From assembly GCA_032164245.1 (NCBI GenBank), contig JAVMKO010000001.1:166833434-166897433 (forward strand): DNA of 64,000 nucleotides, in the 5' to 3' direction. The translations under genes were made by a program, and so were the position numbers. A model generated the notes under the pieces. That model ran no database searches. It saw nothing but the letters and a program-made list of their open reading frames with translations, and was not told where the DNA came from. Below are positions 32,602 through 43,993 of the stretch, piece by piece; position 1 is the stretch's first letter, and each line of letters opens with the position of its first letter. The DNA is from Sternotherus odoratus. Lineage: Eukaryota > Chordata > Testudines > Kinosternidae.

Positions 32602-32779
32602 AAGAAGGAACTGAGCGGGGGAGGGTCGGCAGGGGCATATATGCATGGCCATAAGGGCGCCACTCCAGGGGTCGCCCCTGCCGACCCTACGGGTACCGCT
32701 GGGGAAAAGCTTTCCGGACCGTGCATGCGCGGAACGCACACACATCTTGGAATGGACATGAGCAAGCACTCGAAGAAGA
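32602..32779 (-). repeat. Right inverted terminal repeat of DIRS
   Basis: Reverse complement of the left repeat with only a few differences (for example GGGCGCC against GGCACCC in the middle). The high identity suggests a young copy or sequence homogenisation through the DIRS replication cycle. On the coding strand this is the 5' end and likely carries the promoter. Confidence 0.9.
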
Positions 32780-32839
32780 ACTTATGCTGAAATAAACTGG
32801 TTAGTCTCTAAGGTGCTACAAGTATTCCTCACTTTCTTT

Positions 32840-32852
32840 AAAGTTCAGATAG
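32840..32852 (+). repeat. Target-site duplication, right copy, of the Penelope composite
   Basis: AAAGTTCAGATAG; partner of 21882-21894, with one mismatch. It marks the outer right edge of the nested block. Confidence 0.75.
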
Positions 32853-35800
32853 CAAATATTTTGGAATGAACTGTTAGTGAGGTATTAATACAGTTGGAAA
32901 ACATTACAGGTAATTTCAAATAAATAAATGAGAATCTTGCAATCGGCTCATGAACATGGTGCAAACAGAAAATGAGGGGGCATCTGATGAAGGAATTATT
33001 CAATATACATTATTACTTAGCTTTAGGTTACAGTACTTCACTGAAATGCAAGAGATATTGCAATGGGTATGAAATTAGTTCAGGCCAGCTAAATTAGCTG
33101 ATTTTTTATAATAATCAAACCTGGCAACACAGTAAGGACGTTCACCTTATATTTATATGCGTAACAGCTCTTGTTAATTGGCAGATACCTTGCAACTAGT
33201 TTAGGTTTCATTAAAAGTTCTCTCTACTAGCAGGAGAGTTGTCTGAAAGTACTACTCATTGAGAAACAGTAGCACTTTGGATGGAAGATAAAAACACAGT
33301 GGGGATCTTGTCTTCATATTTGTTTATACAGCACCCAACATTTTAATAGCAGCATATAAATAATAAACTACTCCTGTAAACACAAATAGAGTTCTTGTCA
33401 GTGACCTTGCAATCCCTAGATCAAAACTTTTTTCTTACCTAAAACTTTATGATCTGTAAAAACCGCAGTGTTATGGCCTGATCATTGGGTAACCTTAATC
33501 CTTATGAATGAAATTATTTCTTCAGCCTAGAATTAATAAGCATTCAGCACATTCTTAAATACCATCTCTGCTGGCTTACTACAGTTATATAATGAAGTTA
33601 CTTGATAAAAGTATTACTCAGACATGTGTTTCCAAACTAGAACAGGCCTTATTTAATGCTAAGCTTTAAAAAGAATGACAATGTTTCAAACAGAGGCAGC
33701 TTCTCCAGAGCTTCATGATATGATTGAATGTGTCAGGGTAAAGGCTGTGAACATTTAGGGTTCATATCTTATTCACTCAGAAGCAGTTTCAGGTCAGATT
33801 ATAGGAAAAGGAGTTGATTTATTTTGCATGGCAACTATGAATTTTAACCAAAAGACACATTAATAACAAGGTTTTTTCTCTCAATTGACTACAGGCAAGT
33901 CTTTCCCTTTTGCACTCATTTTATATTCGTACACTGCAAACTGCTGTCTGCAAATAATATACCAGAGACTCACAGTGCTTATATTTTTCATTCTTTCTCT
34001 TATCTGACATAGTTTTCTGAAATGAATGTGACGTGATTCTGCATTGCCATGTGTGTACAATTCCCATTTCGCTAAGTGAACTTCTTAATAACCAACAGAA
34101 TGAAAATGGAAAATGGTAAACTGACAGCTTTGTTCCCTGCAGTGAATTATAGCAATAGCCTGAGGAAATTTGTGAGAAATTGTGATAGATTCTATGAGAG
34201 TCAAAGATAGACTAATAGCTAATAAGAAGAATAACTAATTGGAGATTTATAAACAGTTTATTTTTATTTTAGCTTAATTCATGAAGAATTGGACAAAGTC
34301 CATCTTCTCCATGGGAAATTAATGAGCATTATTATTACACTACAAAGAATGGATTTCTCAAAAATGTATTGGTATTTGAAATGTTCATCCACTAAGAGTA
34401 AATTGTCTTGGACCCTCTTTATCAGCTTTATTAGCTGCTGTGCAAAAGTTAAATCTAAGATCAATAGAAATGTTGCAATGGTTAAAAACAGTAGTAGATT
34501 ATTCTGGTTGTTTTCCCTTTTGCTTTGATCCTAAGTTAAATTCAGGGCATGCACTGAAACACCATCGTGTTGTCATGTTAAATAACAATATATGTTATTA
34601 CAATTTTAGACCCATTGAGTTTTCAAATTTTTGTGGCTTACTTCTACAGATTATAAATCAGTAAAAAAAAAAACAGCAGTGAGGGTCATTGGGGACAGTC
34701 CCTATTTATTCTCAATTTCTGTTTATGTCCTTTGATAAAACCAGAACTGTTTACAAATTAAACAAAATGGGGGCAGAAAGTCCTTGGAAAACACAAGCTT
34801 TTAATCAGGAGATATTTTATAGCCATGTTGCTCTCAGGGGCTTTTTAGATTTTTGAGCCTTGTGAAGTGACATGTGTAAATGTCCCTCCCAGGGGAAGAG
34901 AAGCAGGCACTAATTGAGGTATTGAGGGGTTTAAATGAAGCAGAAACACACTAAGCAGCTCCAGCTACAACAAAAATGAGTGCCGCTGAGCAATGCATGC
35001 TGGGACACTAATGGTTTTCATTCACTGCTCGTTCATGCAAGTAAGTATACTTTTAAGCACGGTGACTTGGGTCTATAACAGCACAGTTCTGAGCTAAAAA
35101 GCCATGAAATACGATCTGCTGATGTATACAAAGTAGAGCTCTGGTAGAAATAGTCTAATATTGTTTGGCCTTTTCAGAATGAATTATAGTTCTAGTGCAT
35201 AGATTGATAGATAGCATCTGATACCATGGTGATGGCTGTAGCATAAGAACTGGAATAGAATAGAAGCAGTTCATATCTATTCATATATATTTGTGTGTGT
35301 GGTACATACACAGAGACAAGGTGTGTGAGGGGAATATCTTTTACTGGCCGATTTCTGTGGGTGAGAGAGACAAGCTTATGAACCACACAGAGCTCTTTCT
35401 CACATCTGGGAAAGGTACTCCCTGCAAAATAAAGATATTACCTCACCTGCCTTGTCTCTCTAATATTCTGAGAATGACATAGCTACAACTACACCGTATG
35501 GTACATACAGTAGATAGTGCTCCAGACAGATGTGTTTATACACACACACTCTCTATAGGCATGGTTGTACATACATACAATCAAGCACTGAGTCTAATTT
35601 AGACAAAAACAAAGAGATTCATGATATCAATAAATATAACTTTCTGAGAAGGCAAGACAGTAGAATTATCTCTAGTTTTAATGAAAACCTAATCAAAGTG
35701 CTGAAGACATTGTATTTAAATTAACATGCATCTATCTTGCTTCTCCAATCACAACTTTAATATTGTCCTTTGCTCCAGAGACCATTTGGGCAATTAGGCG

Positions 35801-38800
35801 GGTAGGCAGGAATCCTAACTGTGTTTGGTTGGACCAGCTCCGTGGCTGAGTATTAGCATCATCCATTGCCAAATAAACACACCAAACTTGAATCCTAACC
35901 CACTAGATGTTTTGCCCTCTTTCAGCAATATGTTCATCTATGGCTGACTGGAATGTCAGTAGTTTCTGCAAGGGAAAACAGACCCCTGAGCTGTGGTATG
36001 TAAAAGGAAAATGTTCATGAAGAGTGGGGAACCTGCTCAGCGAGTGAAAAACTAGGCTTCCTGGTCTAAAAGCAGGTAGGTAGGTAGTTGTATTTACTGT
36101 ATGTACAACACCATTTTATGTAGGAAGACCTATGTAAAGTGAATGTGGCATTAACCACAGGGATAAAAACCATCTAGTTCTTGCCAGTTGTAAATTAAAA
36201 CTGCTTAACTGAATATGATTTAATAAAATCTTTTGGAGGATACATATGTGACCCAGAATAGAGAAAGCAACTGATGACCACACCTAAATCTGTGTTAGGG
36301 CATAGAATGGCTTACCTATCCCTTTGCAATAGGTGGGTAAGCCTTTTGCTTTTGACATATATCATATAGTCAGGGTATATATGGTATACTGTCAAATTTA
36401 AGGCCTATGTCTTTATCTTCAAAGCAGTCAGCGATTTGGGCCCAGGATACTAAAAGATCACCTAAAGCTCTAGGATGAAGACTGTGATTGACAAGTCTGA
36501 CCCTCAGACACCATTGCAGAGTTCTTCTATGAAGCTGAGAGAGCTTTCTTGTCGACCAGTCCAAGAATCAATGGCTACAGCATCTCAGTTCCATCTTGAA
36601 CCTCCTCTCTTTCCATTCTAAGTGCAAGGTGCACTTAGTCCCCAATTCATACCACAGCATCTGCACAATAAAAGTGCTTTAAAAGCAAATAAAGTTATTT
36701 AAAAAAACCCAACTTTGTATGGAATTTTCCTCCTTGGGAGAGGAAGGAAAAAAGAATGAACCATATTTACAGATATTAGTCACCTCCCTTAATGATTTTA
36801 CGAAAGGTGTCAGATATAGTGATGGGCGTGCCTTGGTGTGAGAACTAACTTAGAATAATAGCAAGACAACAAGAGGTCCTCAGTCACTGTACTAATGACC
36901 ACAACATAAATACATGGCAAACTCTATGGCCACATTTTGCTATTGATGATACAGAACTTGGTATTTACTGGTTCAGATCTTTTCACTGCTCTCATTTTTT
37001 GCCACACTCACAGCACAAAGAAGCCATCAAGCCAGTGTAGCCAGCCATATGAGATTTGCCACCAGTGTAGTGAACTCTTCCAGTGGCACCAAGCCAACAC
37101 AGCAGCCTCTATGACACCACCACCCCCCGTGCCCTTGGGGAAGTGGCACAGCCACTACATGCTGATGCAATCTGGCTGGCTTGTATGAAGCCCTTGGAAC
37201 GAATGGAAGCTGATGCAGTTTAAAGCAGCTTTATGGCTGCTCTGACTTATTCTAAGGGACCAACCTGTCCAGCTGTTTGAGGATCAGTGGAGCACAAAGT
37301 CATGTTTGTATGCCTCCTCAGTGGTACTGTATTCTCCTGGGCAGTAGTTGATGCTGTGGACCAAAAGGATCTGATTTTTAAAAAAATGTTTTTCATGGAG
37401 TCAAACAACTTGGAATAAGGATTTCAAATATATTGAGAAGAACAGAGGAATCCTCCAACATACCCATGCCTAGTGTTTTCATTATAGTAAGGATTTTTGT
37501 TTTCAGCATACTCTGAAAAGAAATATGTTTCTACTTCTCCGGAGACCATGTTTATCCCTGGGCTAAGGAAGGGCATAATAAATTCCAGAGCTTCAGGCTG
37601 GAGTAAATTACAGCTATCAATCTCATGGACAAAATAGATGGTAAAAAAAATCCAGATCCCTTTTCACCACCGACTGGCACAGTTCATAAAATCTATGAAG
37701 ACCTTATTTCATTTGGTTTATAGTTTCCTTTAATGTTTTGCTTTAAATGAAGAAAACACCTCCACTTCCAAAAACACATCAATGTGCAGTGAGGAAGAAT
37801 GACAATTGGGATATTGTAGCTACATGCAAAGTAAGAATTGAGTCATGTCACCCAGCATGGTTTAACACACACTTTGTAATAGGTACTGAATATAATGAAT
37901 CAAGCTAACCCACCCCAGTTACAATACTATGTTAAATGAGGACTATATCTTAGCATGACTTTTGATCAAATTATCATAATTTGCCATCTCAATTGCACCC
38001 ACAAAATGGATCTACCTATTGTGTGAACAAAACCCACGCCTCAGTACTGGTCTAGGGACAACATTGTGAGATGAGTGGCTGTTCCAGTCTAGTCAATGCA
38101 AAACCTTGCTCTGGCCAAACTCCCATCTCCATCCCTGCACCTGACCAATCTTTCCCAGGTACTGGAAGGCTATCATGCCTAGTGGAGCAGGTTTGACAGA
38201 GTGGTGCAATGGCTGTTGTGTATGGTGGTTGTACTAATGGTGGGGTTTGTGTCTCTGGGTGGAAGAGTAGATCGTATGCACCGTTAGGTGTCTTAACTTT
38301 GTATTTACCTGCTTTTCAGGTTTCATTTTCAATATGTAAAGTGGGCAGCAATTTTTACTGACAGTCTTCTGTATATGCATTTCCTCAGTTTTTTAGACTG
38401 AGATAGGATTTCTGATAAAGCAGCATGAGTCTGCTTTCATGAAGCACAGGCTTTCCTTGAAAGCACCCAGCTGGCTTAGGCATAGACCTGCTAGAAAAAC
38501 AATGAAAGTGTGTCATGAAAATGTAGTTAAATTTTTCTCTTTATAGTTAGCTCCATTTTAACAGAATTCATCAAAAATAATAATAAAAAAGACTAGCTCA
38601 GTTCCTGAGCCCCAATCCTGAACTGTCTGGACACTTTCTAAAAGATGCCTTATAAAATAGTCTGGTTCAAAAATGAGAGGTAGAGTCAGACCAATAGTTG
38701 ATAAGACTGTCAAGAAAGGCATTTCTTGGGGGGCCAGGGGGTGTCTATCAATTGGTTGCTTGGGGAAAGTTCTGCCATTGCTCATTGTTTAGTCAAGAAA

Positions 38801-39854
38801 CAGAAGATGGTGGTCTCCGGTGTTATCTGTCAAGTGGGTATGGAGTAAATACTTTGTTGGTAAAGATTGTAATTATCATGAACTCTTGATTGAGGCACCA
38901 ATCTTCTATTTATTTATCAGGAGACAAACATGTTCTGTTTATTCATGCAACAGTTACAACATGGACAGCAGCAATACAAGTTTTCCCCATACCTCCTTGC
39001 TAATGCGTCTCAGCTATTATCTGTACAGTCCATCCACTGTCAAAGTGCTTTTTGGGTATTTAAGTCAACTCAGTTCTAAGCCTCCCTGTTTAACATGCCA
39101 ACCGGGGAGCTGACTGTAACAGTTAGCTTTGTTATGTGGAAACCTGTTGGCTCGAAAACTGGTCTGAAAGCACCAAACTACTATCAGATATTTTCATTCA
39201 CCACTAACTTAGTCAGATTCAAACTGGTGACCTAGAGGGAAAAGACTACATATACTTTTATCAATCTCCAGAGCTACCAATTCTCTAGATGTTCCATATT
39301 AATGCTCTGACACATGGTGACTGATGTAACCCATTAGAGTAAATCTACTTAGAATTACAGAAACCCTCTTATTAAGAATATTTATTATCTGACAAAAGCT
39401 GCTTATCTAATAAGGATTGCATGATAAGCAAAGCATAGCGTATTTGTTTTAAATCTCCACCCTGCAGTAAAACTAATAACAAATATCTTTCTATAACTAA
39501 CAGGAAGCGGCAGCACCACCAAATGAAGGCATTTAGAAAAATGTGGCAAAACTGGAGAAAGGACTAAAGCTATGCATCATGCTAGGAAAAGAGCAGTGAA
39601 GGATATCATTTAATTTTATATCGTCCAAATCTTCCTTGCCTTACTCATGCAATATGAATCCTTTTTTATATGTAAGGTTCCTGTATTCTTAGTTACAGTT
39701 GATTGGGAAATTACAAAATTCACTTAAAAATTGTTTGTTGACATTTTAAATTTATATGAAAAGCCAGACAATATTTTTGTGAAAATTTTTCCTAAAGTTC
39801 CATCCATATTTGGACAGCTGCACCTCCTAGAACAGCAGTTCAAACTAATTAAGG
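32853..39854. other. AT-rich intron, largely unique
   Basis: Apart from the repeat at 35316, no mobile element or exon recognised. 36390-36610 could be a decayed LINE C-terminal fragment but no conserved motif could be confirmed. Confidence 0.45.
35316..35480 (-). repeat. Interspersed repeat with possible hammerhead-type core
   Basis: Contains ATATCTTTTACTGGCC, GTGAGAGAGACAAGCTT and CACAGAGCTC. The related copy at 50066-50165 has GGTAATGATTTTTATTGGAC, CAACTTCTGTTGGTGG and GACAAGCTTTCGAGC, where the minus strand gives GCTCGAAAGC. I recognise it as a common turtle repeat, possibly another Penelope subfamily; not proven. Confidence 0.35.
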
Positions 39855-40065
39855 CAGCGATACTCAGACTGAGGCTCGGGAGCCACAAGTGGTTCTTTAA
39901 TACAAACAGAACCTCAACATCAAATGAACATTTTTTAGGGTTGCAAAGTCCAGCACTCAAACACAGGGAAATGAATTTAGGCTGCCTGGGAAACTTTAAT
40001 TCAGTCCCCTTGTGCCTACGCAGTATAATACAATCTTTAATTGAATGATCACATACTGTTTGTTT
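39855..40065 (+). repeat. hAT-like remnant plus another old repeat
   Basis: GATACTCAGACTGAGGCTCG and GGAGCCACAAGTGGTTCTTT resemble a common reptile hAT non-autonomous end; the adjoining part (CCAGCACTCAAACACAGGG) is of a second, unnamed old repeat. Confidence 0.35.
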
Positions 40066-40773
40066 CACAGAAACCCTGCCTCCTTTGGTTTGCAGGATGG
40101 ACAGTGCTCAGGCAATGATTTGGGGTAGGTAGTAAATGAGGCTATTTGTAGAACTCCTGTCTCTTTTGCTTGAGAAGTTCATGGATATACACTGAATAAG
40201 GCAAAGAAGTGCAGGAAGACAAAGGATAGTTTTGTGGTTAAGGCAAGTGAACACCGCACAGGATAACTTAGTCCTAGTCTATCTTCTGCCCCAGCATTTC
40301 TATATTAGGATGGGTAAGTTATTTAAACCAACATTTTGGCAGGTGGTTACTAACTGTGTGTTCCTCATTTTCTTGGTGCCCAACTTGAAAGCCTGATTGA
40401 GTGATGTGCAGAGCACTCACAACAGCAACTGAAGTCATCCTAAGAGGAAGTCCTGATTATCTGGGCAGTAAAGAGTTTTCACTGGACAAACGTAAAGCAG
40501 TAAGTGCTTGTTGCCTTTTAGAAATGGACCCATAACTGGAAGAATTTTTTTTAAACAACATTGTTTGCCAAAGACTGAGCCTGATGAAGCACTACTTTCT
40601 CCAGGGCACACCTGGAAACTTCATGAAGACCTGTGGGTTTAGAGCCCAAAAGGTACCAATATTAATACTGTACATTTAATTCAGGAGCTTTGTATAAATG
40701 TGGCATCAGCAAGACAGTTCAGAACTTGATCTACATGAGCAGCTCATTAGAAAGTTGAGCTCTAGAGAGCTGT

Positions 40774-40802
40774 AAATAATAATAATAATAATAATAATAA
40801 AA
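40774..40802 (+). repeat. (AAT)n microsatellite
   Basis: About nine AAT units. Confidence 0.9.
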
Positions 40803-41353
40803 ATACAGGCTTATCCACAGCAGGGATGAAAGGAAAAGCCTGCTCAATTCAATACATTTTTTATACGGCTGCTAACAAATAATAACCCTTTGATTCTCTT
40901 TCCAAAAGTCTGCAAAGTTGATGGTAGTTCCAGTAACTCACCCAACTCTTAATGTCAGTTCTGCCCTCTTCTGTGTTCTAATCTTTCACAAATCTCAATC
41001 CCTTCTACCTCTCTATCTGGAGCTCATGTTCCTTGCCTTGGATTTGGCCAGAACAAAAGCCTGTAATACCATACACAGTATTTTTCCAAGTCTCTCCCCT
41101 TTCTGAGCAGGCTCCTGCTGAGTCCTTTAATTAGGTTGTCTTCCTTGTAGAGGGACCTTAGAGGGAAGGTGGTGAAAAAAAGGTCACTGGAAATTTATTG
41201 TATGTATCAGGCAGACCTAGCTGGCAACGGCAATGCTGTAAACCCGAATAAGCAGGAGTTTTGAAGAAAACATCAAAAGGTTCGGAACTTCAGTTCTGAA
41301 AAAACACCCCAAAATTTGGATCATTATCTTAATAATATCTAATAATCTGAATA

Positions 41354-41372
41354 TTCTCTCTCTCTCTCTCTC
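41354..41372 (+). repeat. (CT)n microsatellite
   Basis: About nine CT units. Confidence 0.88.
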
Positions 41373-41910
41373 CGCCCATCACCCCCCAGGCGGGGTATGG
41401 GCCACTAACCACAGAGCACTCCATCTCTCTTGTTGGTGTTTCAGTAGCAAGTTGGTTCCCCACGCCCAAATCTGAATATTAGGCTGGAAATATTATGAAA
41501 ATGAGTCACTGGTCAAGAATTCTATTCTATCCTACACAGGTTTTTATACCATGTTCATCACCATAGTATCTGGGTGCCTAAATTCCTATATATACTACTC
41601 CTGGTAAGGATGGAAATATTGAAAGAACATGCTTTCATGGTGTTTTGGCACTTCCCCTTCTGAAATCACCTAGAAACAAGTAGAACAGAGATGTGAACTA
41701 GACTATTAGTGTTTTAAATGTTATCCATTTGATTTTCCAAATCTCAAAAGGATTTCTTTGTGCTCAGACTTGGACTTGCTTTCAACCATATTCATCCATC
41801 TGTGTTTGCTATATAAAAAGGCATTAATCTCATGAGGATGTGTTTATTGAAATCCAAGGTTTAATAAAGGTAAATGGGATGGCAAATTTCAGATTCTCTC
41901 CATTATTACT

Positions 41911-41996
41911 AAAGAAAGCCAGGAATACTTGTAGCACCTTAGAGACTAACTAGTTTATTTCCACATAAGCTTTCGTGGGCTATAGCTCACTTCATT
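41911..41996 (-). mobile_element. Penelope-like element, 3' end fragment with hammerhead-like motif
   Basis: Reverse complement of the shared Penelope 3' end: CACCTTAGAGACTAACTAG and CATAAGCTTTCGTGGGCTAT. Helix II reads GTGAGC-TATA-GCCCAC on the minus strand and is followed by an intact GAAA, unlike the copy at 20738. The copy is truncated right after ATGA of the core. Confidence 0.75.
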
Positions 41997-42062
41997 ATTA
42001 CTAGTATCTAAACACTGAATAAAGCCGCTGAAAGGGATAACGAGATGGTCATGCAGATAAAG

Positions 42063-42740
42063 CACAGGTCTATGAGAGAACACCTAGTTCTTACATAGTG
42101 CTTTATCTCGGCAGATCTCAAAATGCTTTCCATAGGAGGACAGTGTCATTATCTGCATCTTATAGATAAGAGTTCTATTCTCAACTCTGTCACAGGTTTC
42201 TAGGGTGGCCTTTGGAAATCACTTATCTTCTCTCTGACTTAGGCCATGTTGACATTACAAAATTATGTCAACCTAACTTACGTCAGCATGCAGCTACCAC
42301 AGTTATTAAAACTCTTGTGTGTGTGCACATTTGGCTCGTGTCGGTGGTGTGCATCCTCACCAGAAGGGATTGTTTTGATTGTACTGTCAGTGTGGAACAT
42401 GCAGGATGGCTCCTGAAAGCCAATAACATTCAACGTAAGCAATGCAATGTCTACACTGACACCGCATCAAGCTAATTACATCTACCATGACTCTACACTG
42501 CTTGGGGAGATGATGTTACTAAACTGGCATAGAGAGCCAAACTTAAGTGAAGACACTTCCACAGCTAGGTTGACGCAAGGCATCTTATGTCAACCTAATC
42601 CTGTAATGTAGACCAGGCCTTAATTTCCCTTCAGTAAAATAGGGATAGCAATATTTATCTCACACAAAGGGGTGTTATTGTGAGGCTTATTTCATTCATA
42701 TTTGTGAGCTCCTTGAATGTACAAAATATTATACTACTCT
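42063..42740 (+). repeat. MIR/L2-like ancient repeat split by the MITE at 42241
   Basis: The left part has ACATAGTGCTTTATCTCGGC and the right part TTTCCCTTCAGTAAAATAGG and AGGGGTGTTATTGTGAGGC, which belong to one older repeat. Confidence 0.5.
42241..42622 (+). mobile_element. MITE with TTA target duplication
   Basis: Left end GGCCATGTTGACATTAC, right end TAATGTAGACCAGGCC, with subterminal TATGTCAACCTAA on both arms in opposite orientation. TTA flanks both ends. It splits an older MIR/L2-like fragment (42063-42240 and 42623-42740). Confidence 0.65.
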
Positions 42741-43993
42741 CTGGAGTCTGGGGACGTTCACATATAGGATTTTAGTTTGGCTCTGCAGAGAATTAGAAGC
42801 TACCAGATTATTTTGGAGTCCATTTCCGGATCCAAAAATTCCACTAGGTTGAAGTCTTCAGTTTGAAAAATTTCTCTTGGGACCATCTCTACCGGCAACA
42901 AAACTGACATGAGAGCTGCCAAATGCATATGATAGTTACTAACAATGGGGGTTAGTGCGGGGGAGAGGGAACTGGTATATAATAAAAAGTAAATATTATT
43001 GCTATGCCATTTTATTGTATTAATATTCCCCATTATAGTAACAGAAAATCCAATAGAACAAAAATATAGAAGCCGATTAACTGTAGCCTTCTGGTTTAGA
43101 AAGAAAACCTTAAAATATAGCCATATTAAGAAAATAAAAAAAACCCACTCTCAAAATGATTTGGAAACAATTATCTACCCAGAACCTTCATTCATGCATT
43201 CCTGTTTAAAATCTGGACTGCTCTTCAAGCTTGGACTGGTTCAGAGAAAGAACCCTCAAACTTCTCCCTCCATCTCCTATTATGGATGTGTATCTTTCTC
43301 ATTTATCCACACCAATAAGCTGAGATAAACTCATGGTATAGTAAATGGAATGTGCTTAGACATGGACAGCTCCCGAATGGTCCGGCTGCACTGAAGTCAA
43401 AGGAGTTATACTGGGCACTCTGAACTTTCCTAACAAAGCAGCTATTAAAATAAATGACTCACACGTGCACAGGCCAGGAGAACTACTCTCCTGAACTACT
43501 CTGTCATGAAACTCAGCAGCAGCTGCAGTATTTCGGTCTTGTCTGAGTTCATGACAGAATGTGTGTCATCTGTGTCGCTGGTGTCAAGCCTGTCTCAATG
43601 AGCTGGTCTTAGAACTTTTCTGAGTCCTTCCAAGAACACTCTGAGGTACCAATCTGTCAGTAAGTAATATATTTATGAGGGGTTGTCATCTGTGACTGTG
43701 CATGTACAGGCTTAAGACTAACTATTCATTCTTTTATGGGACATGGTTAAAGTTGACAATTCGCCCTTGTATCAGTGAATTTTCTGGGTGCTTACACAGA
43801 CATACTTTGTATTTCCAACTGTTAACCAAGAATGTAGACCCTACAAGATTAATCTACCTTCACATTCACATTCATTCATTTCTTTCTGTAGGCCAATATA
43901 TTTGACACTTCAGTGACCTTCAGATCTAGTTTCCCCTAAAAAAAATACAGTAACAGTAAATCTTCAATGCGAGTTTTGCTTGCATGTGACTGA

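Larger units (their letters stand above)
26861..32779 (-). mobile_element. DIRS-type tyrosine-recombinase retrotransposon, full length
   Basis: 5919 bp, transcribed right to left. Order: right inverted repeat, gag-like ORF (30177-32435), RT/RNase H region (about 30121-28270), tyrosine recombinase (about 28270-27215), internal complementary region (27104-27202), left inverted repeat. Both ends are fixed by the complementary region. There is no target duplication, as expected for recombinase-mediated insertion. gag and recombinase frames are open; the RT frame is broken near 29627. It sits inside a Penelope copy. Confidence 0.92.
21895..32839 (+). mobile_element. Penelope-like element, split three ways by younger insertions
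   Basis: The pieces are 21895-22080 (3' end in inverted orientation), 22081-22224, 26727-26860 and 32780-32839 (direct orientation). Joined, the direct part follows the copy at 20540-20850: GATAATGGCCCATCCAGAT, the TTA at the break, AATTGGTATGCTAATGTACA, ATGCATCTTACTTCTGTTCC, the hammerhead-like motif, then CTTATGCTGAAATAAACTGG. An inverted 5' copy next to a direct 3' copy is a known Penelope arrangement. A 13-bp near-perfect duplication, AAAGTACAGATAG (21882-21894) and AAAGTTCAGATAG (32840-32852), flanks the whole composite and fits a Penelope target duplication. Without the insertions the element is about 0.55 kb. Confidence 0.75.

Noticed and set aside
36370..36610. Possible LINE C-terminal fragment
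   Set aside because: Only vague similarity; no conserved motif in a single frame.
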